Notes: generated from the sequence alone by a model not told the origin. A stretch of 64,000 nucleotides of DNA from Mycolicibacter terrae (GCF_010727125.1 NZ_AP022564.1:1922001-1986000), one strand, 5' to 3'. Counted from the stretch's first letter, positions 31,352 through 42,437 are shown. Numbers and translations: made by a program.

Positions 31352-34300
31352 GCGAGATAGGTTCCGCATCGGCAGGGAGGGCCGAGTCGGCCGGGGGGTC
31401 GGATCGTCGCTCGATTGTTGCTGAGGCGCTGCGCAAGATTGATGATTTGACGGCGCGGTTGGCGGTGGCTGAGGCCGGTGATACTGAGCCGATCGCGGTG
31501 GTGGGTTTGGGTTGTCGGTTGCCTGGTGGGGTGGATGATCCGGCCGGTTTTTGGCGGTTGTTGTGTGCTGAGGGTTCGGGGATTGTTCGGGTTCCGGCGG
31601 ATCGTTGGGATGCGGATGCGTTTTATTCGTCGGATCATTCGGTGCCGGGGACGATTTGTTCTCGTGAGGGTGGGTTTTTGTCGTCGTGGCAGCCTGCTGA
31701 GTTTGATGCTGAGTTTTTTGGTATTTCGCCGCGTGAGGCCGATGCGATGGATCCTCAGCAGCGGTTGTTGATGGAGGTGGCCTGGGAGGCGTTGGAGCAT
31801 GCCGGGATCACCAAGGAGGCGATTCGGGGTACGCAGACCGGCGTTTTCGTCGGCATGACCACCAACGACTACACCCTGGTGGCAACCGAGAAGCTCGGCC
31901 CACGTGACGTCGACCCCTACCTGTCGTTCGGCAACGGGCCGAATTTCGCGGCCGGTCGGTTGTCGTATTTCTTGGGTGTGCATGGTCCGGCGGTGATGTT
32001 GGATACGGCGTGTTCGTCGTCGTTGGTGACGATTCATTTGGCGTGTGCGAGTTTGCGGCGTCGGGAGTCCGATCAGGCGTTGGCGGCCGGGGTGAACCTG
32101 ATCTTGACGCCGCAGAACAGTGTGGCGACGTCGCGGTGGGGAATGTTGGCGCCGGATGGCCAGTGCAAGACCTTCGACAAGGAGGCGGACGGTTACGTGC
32201 GCGGCGAGGGTGCTGGGGTGGTGGTGCTCAAGCGGCTTTCGGATGCGCAGCGTGATGGTGATCGGGTTTTGGCGGTGGTGCGGGGTTCGGCGGTGAATCA
32301 GGATGGGCCGTCGAGTGGTCAGACGGTGCCGTCGGGTCCGGCGCAGCAGAAGGTGGTGCGGGCGGCGTTGGCGGCGGCGCGGTTGGAGCCGGGCGATATC
32401 GATTATGTCGAGGCGCATGGCACTGGTACGGCGTTGGGTGATCCGATCGAGTTGGATGCGCTGTCGGCGGTGTTCGGGGAGCGGGGTTCGTCGGCGCCGT
32501 TGGTGCTGGGGTCGGTGAAGACGAATTTGGGGCATCTTGAATCTGCTTCTGGTGTGGCGGGTTTCATCAAGACGGTGTTGGCGGTGCAGCAGGGTTTCAT
32601 TCCGCGGCATTTGAATTTTTCGGAGTTGACGCCCAATGCCGGTGTGGGGGCGTCGAAGTTTCAGATTGCGGCGCAGGCGATGGCGTGGCCGGCGGTGTCG
32701 CGTCCGCGTCGGGCGGGGGTGTCCTCGTTCGGGGTGTCGGGCACTAATGCCCATGTGGTGATCGAGCAGGCTCCGGTCGGTGAGCCGGTCGAGTCGGTCG
32801 GGCCTGTTGCGGTTCCGGTGGTGCAGACGTTGGTGGTGTCGGGTAAGTCGCCGGCGCGGATCGCGGCTACTGCCGGGGTGCTGGCGCAGTGGATGGCCGG
32901 TGACGGCGCCGAGGTGCCGCTGGCCGACATCGCCCACACCCTGCGCGAACACCGCAGCGGGTTCCGATACACCGCGGGCGTCTGCGCCCGCGACCGTGAC
33001 ACCGCCATCGCCGGCCTGACCGCGCTGGCCGCCGGCGAAAGTGCCGCCGGTGTCGCCGAACCGCGGATCCGACCCTCAGGCGCTCGACCGGTGTTCGTGT
33101 TCTCCGGTCAGGGTTCGCATTGGGTGGGGATGGGTCGTCGGTTGTTGGCTGATGAGCCGGTGTTTGCTGCGGCGGTTGATGAGTTGGAGCCGGTGTTTGT
33201 CGCGCAGGTGGGTTTTTCGCTGCGGGAGGTGATTGCCCAGGGTGTCGAGATCTCCGGTGATGCGCAGGTGCAGCCGGTGATCATGGGGTTGCAGTTGGCG
33301 TTGGCGGAGTTGTGGCGTTCGTATGGGGTGGTTCCGGATGCGGTGGTCGGGCATTCGATGGGGGAGGTCTCGGCGGCGGTGGTGGCCGGGGCGTTGACCC
33401 CGGAGCAGGGTTTGCGGGTGATTGCGGTGCGGTCGCGGTTGATGTCGCGGCAGGCCGGTCAGGGTGCGGTGGCGTTGTTGGAGTTGGATGCCGGCGCGGT
33501 GCAGGAGTTGTTGGCGCAGTATCCGCAGGTGGCGGTGGCGGGGTATTTGTCGCCGCGGCAGACGGTGGTGGCTGGGTCGCCGGCTGATGTGGATGCGGTG
33601 ATTGCGGCCGTGTCGGCTCGGGAGCGGTTTGCGCGGCGGGTCAATATGGAGGTGGCTTCTCATACCGCGTTCATGGATCCGATTCTGGCGGAGTTGCGGG
33701 CGGAGTTGGCTGATCTGGTTCCCTCGCCCGGGCAGATCCCGTTCTTTTCCACGGTGGTCGATCCCGCCGGGCCCACGCCGGTGCTGGACGCCGATTACTG
33801 GGCCGACAACGTGCGCCAACCCGCATTGGTCAGCCAGGCCATCACCGCGGCGGCGCAGGACCACGGCACCTTCATCGAGATCAGTCCCCACCCGCTGTTG
33901 ACGCACTCGATCATCGAGACCGTGGAGGCCGCCGCGGGCGAACCTGCGACGGTGGCGTCGACCCTGCGCAGGGGCGACGACGAAACCCTCAGCTTCCACC
34001 TGCAGCTCGTCGAACTGGGCCTGGGCGGCAACGGCATCAAGGCCGGGGGATTCGTCGAATTGCCCAGCACCCCTTGGCAACACGCCCACCACTGGATCTC
34101 CGGTCCGGGACGGACCGGCCAGGTACCTGATGTCCATCCGCTGCTCGGTGCGCACGTCGAGATGCTCACCGGCCGCGATCACATCTGGCAGACCGACCTG
34201 AGCACCGAACTGATGCCCGGGCTGGCCGGGCACCAGGTTCAGGGACAGGCCGTGCTGCCGGCGGCGGCCCTGATCGAGATGGCGTTGGCCGCGGGCAGCC

Positions 34301-36873
34301 AAGCGCTCGCCAAGCCCATCGAGTCGATCTCGGTGACCGGCCTGGAGATCGAGCAGCCGCTGGTGCTTGACGGCGCGATGCAGGTCACCACGCAACTCAG
34401 CGGCGGCGATGCCCAGACCCGGATCGAGATCCACGCCCGATCCGCCGGTGAAGCCTGGTCGCGGTATGCGCTCGCCGAGATCACCCCGACACCGCTACAG
34501 CAGGCGGTCGATGCGCCGTCGGGCCAGAGCGTGCTCACGCTGCCCGACGACCCCGTCGGTGGGGCCACCCATCCCGCATACCGCCTGCACCCGGTGCTGC
34601 TCGACGCCGCGCTGCGGCAACTGGCGGCAGCGGTGCCCGACGTGGACTCCGAAGACCTCGGTTATGCGCCGACGGCGGTGGCCGCGGTGCAGGTGTTCGC
34701 ACCCGTGGGACGCCAGGTGCGATGCCACACCGAGCTGACCGGTCGCGATGACAAGGCGGCTGTGGGCCGGGTCGTGCTCACCGATGACGCCGGGGCGACA
34801 CTCGCCGAACTCACCGGCATCGAACTGCGTCCGGTCGACCCGCGCTCGCTGCGGGTGCCGCTGGAGCAGAAGATTTTCACCACCGAGTGGATCGAATCCG
34901 AGGCGCCGGAATCCACCGGTGCGGCTGCCGGCAGCTGGCTGCTGCTCGCGGAGCCCGACGCGGCCGCCGACGGCGGGACCGAGAGCTTGGCGGCGGCATT
35001 CGCCGCACGGCTGGCCACCCCCGACCGCAGGGTCGTCACCGGCCCGTTCGCCGACCAACCGGCGCTGACCGACGCGATCGCGCAGGCCGCGGCCGATCCC
35101 GCGCACCCGCCGGCCGGCATCGTGGTGTTCCTCGGCCGGCGGAGCTTCGACGCGGCCGACCCGCAGGCGCTGGCCCGTGCCCGCGACCTCGTCTGGACGG
35201 CGTCGACGGCGGCCCGGGCAGCGGTCGAGGGTTGGGCCGGGGCCAAGGGCGCACGGCTGTGGCTGGTCAGCCGCGGCGGGCTGGCGGTCGCCGGTGGCGA
35301 ACCCGGCGGTTCAGCGAACCTCGACGGAGGAGCGGTGAAGCTGGGACCGCCGCATGAGGCGGGCGACCCCGCCATCGGTGCGCTCAAGGGCGTGGTTCGC
35401 ACCTGGCGGTTCCCCGGCGAACTGGCCCGGGTGCTCGCCGACGAACCCGACCTGGGCGCCACCCTGGTCGACCTGGATGCCGACGATGACGTCGACACCC
35501 TGGCCGACACGATGCTGGCCGAACTGGGGGCCCCGATCCGCGACGACGTCGTCGCCTATCGCCGGCGGCAGCGCCATACCGAACGCCTCACCCGGGCCAC
35601 CCTCGACGGTGCCGGCGGGGCGCCCCCCGCTCCCGTGGCCACCGTCCGCCCCGACGGCTCGTATCTGCTTACCGGCGGCCTCGGCGGGCTGGGCACCGTG
35701 GTAGCACGCTGGCTGGCGGCCCGCGGCGCCGGGCGGATCGTCCTCAACGGCCGCAGCGAGCCCTCCGAACAACAGCGCGCCGTGCTCGACGAGTTGGCCG
35801 CACAGACCGAGGTGGCCTTCGTTGCCGGGGACATCAGTTCGCCGGGGGTGGCCCAGCGTCTGGTCGCCGCCGCCGAGGAGACCGGCCGGCCGCTGCGCGG
35901 CGTTGTACACGCCGCCGGTGTGCTCGGCGACGGGCTGGTGACCGCCGTGACTCCCGAGAGCCTGGAGAGCGTCTGGTCGGCCAAGGCCGCCGGCGCGGCG
36001 CAGCTGCACTGTGCGCTGCAGGAAGCCACCGGGGACCGCCGGCTGGACTGGTGGGTGGGGTTCTCCTCGATGGCCGCCCTGCTGGGCCTGCCCGGCCAGC
36101 TCGGCTATGCCACCTCCAACGCCTGGCTGGACGCCCTGATGGCGTGGCGGCGCGCGTCCGGGCTGCCCGGCACCGCCATCAACTGGGGCCAGTGGTCCGA
36201 TGTGGGCCTCGGACGCTCGATGACATTGAGCGTTCTCGACCCGATCAGCCCCGACGAAGGCGTCGAGGCGCTGGACGCGGTGCTCGGTGCCGACTCGCTG
36301 GGGCCCCGGGTCGGGGTGGGACGGCTGCGCATCGACCGTGCGGTCGCCACCTCACCGGAGTTCCGAGACCTGACCTTCTTCGAGGACCTGGTCGGCGAAG
36401 CCGCGGTGCCTGGGGCTGCTGAGACGGGTGGGCAGGGAAGCGGCGGCACCGCGGACCCGTCGGCGGCGGGAGCCCCGGACTGGTCGCAGATCCCCGCCGA
36501 CAAGCGGCGCGACGAGCTGGTGGTCCGGCTGCAGGCTATCCTTGCCCGCGAGCTCCGGACATCGGCGGCAGCGGTCGACGTGGACCAGCCGTTCCCGGAG
36601 ATGGGCCTCGATTCGATGATCGCGATGACGGTTCTGAAAGAGACACAGCAGCTGGTAGGGGTGGATTTGTCGGCGTCGATGCTATGGAATCACCCCAGCA
36701 TTTCAGCTTTGGCGACGCATCTGGTGGGATTGCTGGCATCCCGGTACGCCCCGCAGGACGACACAGTGCAATACGACGGTCATCTGACGTTCGACTCCTC
36801 CGGCGGTGTGCTGGACGAGTTGTTCGATCAGGTCGAGTCGGCATCGACCGGGAGCGAGAGCGGTAGTTTTTGA
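31348..36873 (+). CDS. Modular PKS 'Pks3' (KS-AT-DH*-KR-ACP), PpsC-front/PpsD-middle/PpsA-tail chimera
   Basis: 1841 aa, TTG start overlapping the pks2 stop (TTGA). PpsC-type docking helix, KS with Cys222, His357, His396; AT Ser670 and VASH 769-772. The DH has His962 and Asp1086, but these are only 124 residues apart against 167 in Pks4. The missing stretch includes the G-x2-HGPAF motif, and the usual Gln after the Asp is Arg, so the DH is probably dead. KR with intact Ser/Tyr (FSSMAA...GY) and Lys should give a hydroxyl. ACP Ser in GLDSM near 1760; tail GGVLDELFDQVESA of PpsA type, matching the PpsB-type N terminus of Pks4. One 57-bp repeat unit is inserted in frame before the KR. KS/AT DNA is nearly identical to pks1. 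Confidence 0.92.
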   Translation: MSEIGSASAGRAESAGGSDRRSIVAEALRKIDDLTARLAVAEAGDTEPIAVVGLGCRLPGGVDDPAGFWRLLCAEGSGIVRVPADRWDADAFYSSDHSVPGTICSREGGFLSSWQPAEFDAEFFGISPREADAMDPQQRLLMEVAWEALEHAGITKEAIRGTQTGVFVGMTTNDYTLVATEKLGPRDVDPYLSFGNGPNFAAGRLSYFLGVHGPAVMLDTACSSSLVTIHLACASLRRRESDQALAAGVNLILTPQNSVATSRWGMLAPDGQCKTFDKEADGYVRGEGAGVVVLKRLSDAQRDGDRVLAVVRGSAVNQDGPSSGQTVPSGPAQQKVVRAALAAARLEPGDIDYVEAHGTGTALGDPIELDALSAVFGERGSSAPLVLGSVKTNLGHLESASGVAGFIKTVLAVQQGFIPRHLNFSELTPNAGVGASKFQIAAQAMAWPAVSRPRRAGVSSFGVSGTNAHVVIEQAPVGEPVESVGPVAVPVVQTLVVSGKSPARIAATAGVLAQWMAGDGAEVPLADIAHTLREHRSGFRYTAGVCARDRDTAIAGLTALAAGESAAGVAEPRIRPSGARPVFVFSGQGSHWVGMGRRLLADEPVFAAAVDELEPVFVAQVGFSLREVIAQGVEISGDAQVQPVIMGLQLALAELWRSYGVVPDAVVGHSMGEVSAAVVAGALTPEQGLRVIAVRSRLMSRQAGQGAVALLELDAGAVQELLAQYPQVAVAGYLSPRQTVVAGSPADVDAVIAAVSARERFARRVNMEVASHTAFMDPILAELRAELADLVPSPGQIPFFSTVVDPAGPTPVLDADYWADNVRQPALVSQAITAAAQDHGTFIEISPHPLLTHSIIETVEAAAGEPATVASTLRRGDDETLSFHLQLVELGLGGNGIKAGGFVELPSTPWQHAHHWISGPGRTGQVPDVHPLLGAHVEMLTGRDHIWQTDLSTELMPGLAGHQVQGQAVLPAAALIEMALAAGSQALAKPIESISVTGLEIEQPLVLDGAMQVTTQLSGGDAQTRIEIHARSAGEAWSRYALAEITPTPLQQAVDAPSGQSVLTLPDDPVGGATHPAYRLHPVLLDAALRQLAAAVPDVDSEDLGYAPTAVAAVQVFAPVGRQVRCHTELTGRDDKAAVGRVVLTDDAGATLAELTGIELRPVDPRSLRVPLEQKIFTTEWIESEAPESTGAAAGSWLLLAEPDAAADGGTESLAAAFAARLATPDRRVVTGPFADQPALTDAIAQAAADPAHPPAGIVVFLGRRSFDAADPQALARARDLVWTASTAARAAVEGWAGAKGARLWLVSRGGLAVAGGEPGGSANLDGGAVKLGPPHEAGDPAIGALKGVVRTWRFPGELARVLADEPDLGATLVDLDADDDVDTLADTMLAELGAPIRDDVVAYRRRQRHTERLTRATLDGAGGAPPAPVATVRPDGSYLLTGGLGGLGTVVARWLAARGAGRIVLNGRSEPSEQQRAVLDELAAQTEVAFVAGDISSPGVAQRLVAAAEETGRPLRGVVHAAGVLGDGLVTAVTPESLESVWSAKAAGAAQLHCALQEATGDRRLDWWVGFSSMAALLGLPGQLGYATSNAWLDALMAWRRASGLPGTAINWGQWSDVGLGRSMTLSVLDPISPDEGVEALDAVLGADSLGPRVGVGRLRIDRAVATSPEFRDLTFFEDLVGEAAVPGAAETGGQGSGGTADPSAAGAPDWSQIPADKRRDELVVRLQAILARELRTSAAAVDVDQPFPEMGLDSMIAMTVLKETQQLVGVDLSASMLWNHPSISALATHLVGLLASRYAPQDDTVQYDGHLTFDSSGGVLDELFDQVESASTGSESGSF
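31412..33824 (+). repeat. KS-AT duplication, copy in pks3 (partner 21278-23690)
   Basis: Blocks 31412-31872, 31943-32939 and 33091-33824 mirror the three blocks in pks1. The copy ends in the AT-to-DH linker, after which the two PKSs share no close DNA identity. Upstream, similarity also covers the TTG start overlap and the last codons of pks2, matching the fossil before pks1. Confidence 0.93.
35299..35355 (+). repeat. Single 57-bp MIRU-like repeat unit, in frame inside pks3
   Basis: One 19-codon unit reading EPGGSANLDGGAVKLGPPH, inserted between the AT/DH half and the KR of Pks3. It is the diverged relative of the units in pks4 and in the array at 48982. Because the unit is a multiple of three and stop-free in this frame, the PKS stays open. 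Confidence 0.85.
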
Positions 36874-39800
36874 TGACGACGATCTTCAACAGGATGTCGG
36901 CAATGGGTCCCGACAAGCGCGGGGCCCTGACCGAGCAGTTCGAGAAGGCGTCGCGGATCGCCGCCGCCGAGCCGATCGCGGTCGTCGGGATCGGCTGCCG
37001 GTTCCCCGGTGATGCTTCGGGCCCGGACGCCTACTGGGACCTGCTGGCGGGAGGCCGCGACGCCATCACCGAGATCCCCCCGGACCGGTGGGATGCCGAC
37101 GAGTACTACGACCCGGACCCGCTGGCGCCGGGCCGGATGTCGTCGAAGTGGGGCGGGTTCATCTCGGATGTCGCCGGTTTCGACGCCGACTTCTTCGGGA
37201 TCTCCCCGCGCGAAGCCGAGGCGATGGACCCGCAGCAACGGCTGATGCTGGAGGTGGCCTGGGAGGCGCTCGAGCACGCCGGGATGTCTCCGGAACGACT
37301 CTCCGGTATCCGCTCCGCGGTGATGATGGGTGTGTATTACACCGAGTACCAGGGAATTTCAGCCTCCAACCCGGATGCGATCGACGGCTACTCGGCCACC
37401 GGCAACGCCCACGCCGTCGCCGTCGGCCGAATCGCGTATCTGCTGGGCCTGCGCGGGCCGGCGATCGCGATGGACTCGGCGTGCTCGTCGTCGCTGGTCA
37501 CCATCCACCTGGCCTGCCAGAGCCTGCGGATGCGCGAGAGTGACCTGGCCCTGGCCGGCGGGGTCAGCCTCATCCTGCGGCCGGAAACCCAGATCGCGAT
37601 GGCCAAGTGGGGGATGCTCTCACCGCGCGGCCGGTGTCACACCTTCGACGCCGGGGCGGACGGGTTCGTCCGCGGCGAGGGCGCCGGGATCGTCGTGCTC
37701 AAGCGCCTCACCGACGCCATCCGCGACGGCGACCGGGTGGTGGCGGTGGTGCGGGGCTCTGCGGTCAACCAAGACGGCAGGTCCAACGGGCTCACCGCGC
37801 CGAATACCATCGCTCAAAGTGACGCGATCACCCGCGCACTGCGTAGCGCCGATGTCGCGGCAGGCTCGGTGAACCTGATCGAAACCCACGGCACCGGAAC
37901 GGGTTTGGGCGACCCGATCGAATTCGAGGCACTCGCCGAGGTCTACGGGCGCGGCGCCGACCGCTGTGCGCTCGGGGCGGTCAAGACCAACATCGGCCAC
38001 TTGGAGGCCGCCGCCGGAATCGCCGGGTTCATCAAGGCCGCGCTGTCGGTCCAGCGGGGGCAGATCCCGCCGAATCTGCACTTCTCCAAGTGGAATCCGG
38101 CGATCGACCCGTCCCCGACCCGGCTGTTCGTCCCCACCGAGATGACGCCCTGGCCGGCCGCCGAGGGCCCGCGCCGCGCCGCGGTGTCGTCGTTCGGGCT
38201 GGGCGGCACGAACGCGCACGTGGTGCTCGAGCAGGGACCGGATCCGGTGGCCGCGCCGGCTCCGGCGGACCCGGTGATAACCCTGGTCGTCTCGGGGAAG
38301 ACCGAGCAGCGGGTGGCGGCCTGGGCCGCGACGCTGGCGGACTGGATGGCCGGCCCCGGCGCCGAGGTGCCACTGGCCGATATCGCCAGCACCCTCAACC
38401 ACCACCGCAGCCGGTACGCCAAGGTCGCCACCGTCTGCGCTCGCGACACCGAGCAGGCGGTGGCCGGACTGCGGGCAGTCGCCGGCGGCTACCCGGCATC
38501 CGGGGTGGTCGGCACGCACACTGCGCGCAGCGGCCAGGCCGGTAAGGGCACGGTGTTCCTGTACTCGGGTCAGGGATCGCAGTGGGCCGGCATGGGCCGT
38601 CAACTGTTGACCGACGAGCCGGCATTCGCCGCCGCCGTCGACGAGCTGGAGCCGGACTTCGTCGCGCAGGTCGGGTTCTCACTGCGCGGGGTGCTGGAAT
38701 CGGCTGAGCCGGTGGTCGGCATCGACCGCATCCAGCCGGTGCTGGTGGGCATGCAGCTGGCGCTGACGGCGCTGTGGCGCTCCCACGGCGTCGAGCCGGA
38801 CGCGGTGATCGGACATTCGATGGGGGAGGTGGCCGCCGCCGTGGTGGCCGGTGCGCTGAGCCCGGCCGACGGCCTGAAGGTGATCGCCACCCGCTCGAAG
38901 CTGATGGCCAGGCTGTCCGGCCAGGGCGCGATGGCACTGCTGGAACTCGACGCCGAAGCAACCGAGAAACTCATCGCCGCGCACCCGGATATCACCGTGG
39001 CGGTGTACGCGGCCCCGCAGCAGACGGTGATCGCCGGCCCGCCGGACCAGGTCGATGCGGTGGTCGCGGTGGTCGACGCCCAGGGCAAGCTGGCCCGGCG
39101 CGTCGAGGTGGACGTGGCCTCGCATCACCCCACCGTGGACCCGATCCTGGGTGAGCTGCGGACCGCGCTCGCCGACGTGGCGCCGTCGGCCCCGAAGATC
39201 CCGCTGATCAGCACGGTCGGTCAAACCGGAAGCGACACACCGGCATTCGACGCCGACTACTGGGTGCACAACCTGCGCAATCCGGTGCGGTTCAGCCAAG
39301 CCGTCACCGCGGCCGCGGCCGGCCACGCCACCTTCATCGAAGTCAGCCCGCACCCGCTGCTGTCCCACGCGATCAACGGGAACCTGGAGTCGGCGCGGCC
39401 CGCCGGTGATCGCGTGGTGACCGGCACCCTGCTGCGCGATCAGCCCGAGGCACTGAGCTTCCACACCAGCCTGGCTACCGTCGCGCCGCCGTCGGCCGAC
39501 GCACCACAACCCGACGGCGGGATCGGACGCGTCGACCTGCCGCTGCGCCCTTGGCAGCATGTGCGGTACTGGGCGGGCGCGAGCGCCGCGAACCGCCACT
39601 CGAGCGATGCGCATCCGCTGCTGGGCATCCACGTCGAGTTGCCGGCCGGTCACGGTCACGTCTGGCAGGCCGACGTGGGCACCGACATCGTCGGGTGGAT
39701 GGCGCATCACAAGGTGCACGGCCAGGTCGTGATGCCGGCCACCGGCTTCGCCGAGATGGCGATGGCCGCGGCCGGCGAAGCCCTGGACCTGCCCCCGTCG

Positions 39801-42437
39801 GCGGTCGCGGTGGACCGGGTCGAGGTCGAGCAGATGCTGCGGGTCGACGACCGGACCGAGGTGACGACCAGACTGCTGCACGACGCTGACGGCTCCGACG
39901 AACTGCGGGTCGAGATCCATTCCCGTGCGCCCGGCGGTGCCTGGTCGCGCCACGCGGTCGCCCGGGTCGCGGCGACGCAGCCCACCACCGCGGGGCCGCG
40001 CGCGGCGGCGACACCGTCCGCGGGCGGCACCACGCTGTCACCGGCGGACCTGTACACGGCGTTGCGCCGCACCGGCCTGCAGCACGGGCCGGCATTCGCG
40101 GCGTTGACCCGGATCGTCCGCAAGCCCGGTGGCGCCTCGGAGGCCGAGATCGTGCTGCCCGACGAGGCAACCGCGCACCGCGGCTACCGGATTCACCCGG
40201 TCATGCTCGATGCGGCGTTGCAGTGCCTCGCCGCGGCGCTGCCCGATGAATCGTTGAGCGGGTCGGGTGCCGGGTCGGAGGAAGCCACCTACCTTCCGGT
40301 CTCGGTCGAGACCATCCGGGTGTTCGGCGATGTGGGCCGGCGGGCCCGCGGCTACGCGGAGCTGGTCAGCCACGATGACGGCGGCATCCTGGGACGGGTC
40401 ACCCTGACCGACGAGACCGGGACGACCACCGCCGAACTCGGCGGGATCTACCTGCAGCGGGTGCAGCGCCGCACCGTGCCGTTGCCGCTGACCCAGAAGA
40501 TCTTCGACACCGAATGGATCGACGTTCCCGCGTCCGCGCAGCCCTCGGCGACCACCGACGGCAGCTGGCTGGTGTTGACCGACGGACCCGAAAGCGAAAC
40601 GCTCGCAGCCGATTTCGCGGCCCGGTTCGCCTCGGAGAGCCGACGGGTGATCACCGCGGACCTCCGCAGCGAACCCGCGGTGCGCGAGGCCTTCTCGCGG
40701 ACCGCCGACGACCCGGACCGGCCCCCGGTCGGGGTGGTCGTCCTGCCCGCACGGGAGGCCTTCGACGGCTCGGAAACCTCGGATGCACCCGGCCGCGGTC
40801 GCGACCTGGCCTGGTCGGTGGTGTCGACGGTGCGCACCATCGTCGGCGGCTGGCACGGCACCGCGCCGCGGTTGTGGCTGGCCAGCCGCAACGGTCTGAC
40901 CGTGGGTGACGGGGAGCCCGGCGGTTCAGCGAGGCTCGACGGAGGAGAGGCGAAGCTGGGAGCGCCGCATGAGCCCGGCGGTTCAGCGAGGCTCGACGGA
41001 GGAGAGGCGAAGCTGGGACAGCCGCTTGAACACGGCGATCCCTCCATCTGTGCCCTCAAGGGACTGGTGCGGGTGCTGGCCTACGAGCACCCGGACCTGC
41101 ACACCGGGGTGGTCGACCTGGACGCCGGCAACGCCGACGCCGACCCGGTGGCGGCGCTGATCACCGAGCTGGGGCTGGCCGGCTCCGATGACGTGGTGGC
41201 CTGGCGCGGCGAGCACCGCTACGCCGAACGCCTCAAGCGGGCCACCCTGACCGCCACCGGAACCCCGAGCGTGCGACGCGACGGCGCCTACGTCCTGACC
41301 GGCGGGCTGGGCGGCATCGGCCTGGTGGTGGCGCGGTGGCTGATCGACAACGGCGCCGCCCGGATCGTGCTCAACAGCCGCTCGCAGCCCTCCGAGGCGC
41401 AGCGCGCGGTGCTAGACGAGCTCGGCGAGCGCGCCCAGGTCGCGGTGGTCTCCGGTGACCTCGCGGCGCCGGGTGTCGCCGAGAGCCTGGTCGCCTCCGC
41501 AGAAGAGACGGGCCTGGCCCTGCGCGGCGTCATCCACGGAGCCGCGGTCATCGACGACCAGATCGTGGTCGGCATCGATCGGGAGACCCTGGAGAAGGTG
41601 TGGGCGCCCAAGGCGACCGCCGCGCTGCGCCTGCATGTGGCGACCACCGGCAAGGACCTCGACTGGTGGGTCGGGTTCTCCTCGACCTCGTCGCTGCTCG
41701 GGGCGCCCGGCCAGGCGTCCTACGCCGCGGCCAGCGCCTGGCTGGACGGCCTGGTGGCGTGGCGGCGAGCCGCCGGTCTGCCGGCGATCACCATCAACTG
41801 GGGTCAGTGGTCCGGCGTCGGTGTCGCCCAGGATCTCAAGTTCAGCGCGCTGGACCCGATCGACCCGGTTGAGGGCATGGAGGCGCTGGAGGCCATCCTC
41901 GGCGGCGACCTCGCCCGGATCGGGGTGGCCCGGCTGCGGCTGGACCGGGTGGCCGCGGCCTTCCCGGAACTGCAGCAACTCGGGTATTTCGCGACGCTGG
42001 CCGAAGAACTCGACCTCGACAGCGAGGACGACGACTGGCCCGGCCCGGAAGGGCTACGCAAGCTCGATGCCGCCGAGGCGGCCCGGGTCGTCATCGCCCG
42101 GCTGGGCGGCCGGATCATGGCCATCATGGGCTACCCGAAGGACAGTGCGATAGACCCCGCACGCCCACTGACCGAGCTGGGCATGGATTCGCTGATGGCC
42201 GTACGCATCCGCAACACCGTCCGCGGCGACTTCGGGGTGGAGCCGCCGGTGGCGTTGCTGCTGCAGGGCGCCTCACTGACCGACCTGGCAGCCGATTTGA
42301 GCCGTCAACTCGGCCTCGCTGCGCCGGAAGGCGCGGACGGCGCCAACGATGGCGGCGATGTTCGGAGCCGGGCCCAGCAGCGTGCCGCGGCGCGGCAACG
42401 GGCGGCGTCGCGGCGAAAAGTAGGAGACCGAACGTGA
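36873..42437 (+). CDS. Modular PKS 'Pks4' (KS-AT-DH-KR-ACP), PpsB-front/PpsD-rear
   Basis: 1854 aa, ATG overlapping the pks3 stop (TGATG). The N-terminal docking segment and KS (Cys204) resemble PpsB. AT Ser649, VASH 748-751 (methylmalonyl). DH complete, with His946, HGPAF motif and Asp1113-x3-Gln. [10 protein letters not shown] from 1476, Ser1604, Tyr1617; ACP Ser1773. The C-terminal Arg/Ala-rich tail ([16 protein letters not shown]) is like the end of PpsD, which docks to PpsE. It should leave an alpha,beta-double bond; there is no ER here, as in PpsD, where a trans-acting reductase is known in M. tuberculosis. Two 57-bp repeat units (40914-41027) expand the pre-KR linker. The stop overlaps the ppsE-like GTG start. 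Confidence 0.93.
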   Translation: MTTIFNRMSAMGPDKRGALTEQFEKASRIAAAEPIAVVGIGCRFPGDASGPDAYWDLLAGGRDAITEIPPDRWDADEYYDPDPLAPGRMSSKWGGFISDVAGFDADFFGISPREAEAMDPQQRLMLEVAWEALEHAGMSPERLSGIRSAVMMGVYYTEYQGISASNPDAIDGYSATGNAHAVAVGRIAYLLGLRGPAIAMDSACSSSLVTIHLACQSLRMRESDLALAGGVSLILRPETQIAMAKWGMLSPRGRCHTFDAGADGFVRGEGAGIVVLKRLTDAIRDGDRVVAVVRGSAVNQDGRSNGLTAPNTIAQSDAITRALRSADVAAGSVNLIETHGTGTGLGDPIEFEALAEVYGRGADRCALGAVKTNIGHLEAAAGIAGFIKAALSVQRGQIPPNLHFSKWNPAIDPSPTRLFVPTEMTPWPAAEGPRRAAVSSFGLGGTNAHVVLEQGPDPVAAPAPADPVITLVVSGKTEQRVAAWAATLADWMAGPGAEVPLADIASTLNHHRSRYAKVATVCARDTEQAVAGLRAVAGGYPASGVVGTHTARSGQAGKGTVFLYSGQGSQWAGMGRQLLTDEPAFAAAVDELEPDFVAQVGFSLRGVLESAEPVVGIDRIQPVLVGMQLALTALWRSHGVEPDAVIGHSMGEVAAAVVAGALSPADGLKVIATRSKLMARLSGQGAMALLELDAEATEKLIAAHPDITVAVYAAPQQTVIAGPPDQVDAVVAVVDAQGKLARRVEVDVASHHPTVDPILGELRTALADVAPSAPKIPLISTVGQTGSDTPAFDADYWVHNLRNPVRFSQAVTAAAAGHATFIEVSPHPLLSHAINGNLESARPAGDRVVTGTLLRDQPEALSFHTSLATVAPPSADAPQPDGGIGRVDLPLRPWQHVRYWAGASAANRHSSDAHPLLGIHVELPAGHGHVWQADVGTDIVGWMAHHKVHGQVVMPATGFAEMAMAAAGEALDLPPSAVAVDRVEVEQMLRVDDRTEVTTRLLHDADGSDELRVEIHSRAPGGAWSRHAVARVAATQPTTAGPRAAATPSAGGTTLSPADLYTALRRTGLQHGPAFAALTRIVRKPGGASEAEIVLPDEATAHRGYRIHPVMLDAALQCLAAALPDESLSGSGAGSEEATYLPVSVETIRVFGDVGRRARGYAELVSHDDGGILGRVTLTDETGTTTAELGGIYLQRVQRRTVPLPLTQKIFDTEWIDVPASAQPSATTDGSWLVLTDGPESETLAADFAARFASESRRVITADLRSEPAVREAFSRTADDPDRPPVGVVVLPAREAFDGSETSDAPGRGRDLAWSVVSTVRTIVGGWHGTAPRLWLASRNGLTVGDGEPGGSARLDGGEAKLGAPHEPGGSARLDGGEAKLGQPLEHGDPSICALKGLVRVLAYEHPDLHTGVVDLDAGNADADPVAALITELGLAGSDDVVAWRGEHRYAERLKRATLTATGTPSVRRDGAYVLTGGLGGIGLVVARWLIDNGAARIVLNSRSQPSEAQRAVLDELGERAQVAVVSGDLAAPGVAESLVASAEETGLALRGVIHGAAVIDDQIVVGIDRETLEKVWAPKATAALRLHVATTGKDLDWWVGFSSTSSLLGAPGQASYAAASAWLDGLVAWRRAAGLPAITINWGQWSGVGVAQDLKFSALDPIDPVEGMEALEAILGGDLARIGVARLRLDRVAAAFPELQQLGYFATLAEELDLDSEDDDWPGPEGLRKLDAAEAARVVIARLGGRIMAIMGYPKDSAIDPARPLTELGMDSLMAVRIRNTVRGDFGVEPPVALLLQGASLTDLAADLSRQLGLAAPEGADGANDGGDVRSRAQQRAAARQRAASRRKVGDRT
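40914..41027 (+). repeat. Two tandem 57-bp MIRU-like units, in frame inside pks4
   Basis: Two units, 40914-40970 and 40971-41027, each coding for [16 protein letters not shown] plus three residues, identical except at the end. They lie at the position homologous to the single unit in pks3, the linker ahead of the KR. From memory, M. tuberculosis PpsD has only a short EPG-type linker here. Copy number could vary between strains. Confidence 0.93.

Noticed and set aside
21278..33824. Possibility that the pks1/pks3 identity is an assembly artefact
   Set aside because: The copies have distinct flanks, two diverged patches at corresponding places and about 20 scattered differences, which a collapsed or misjoined repeat would not show; long reads would settle it.
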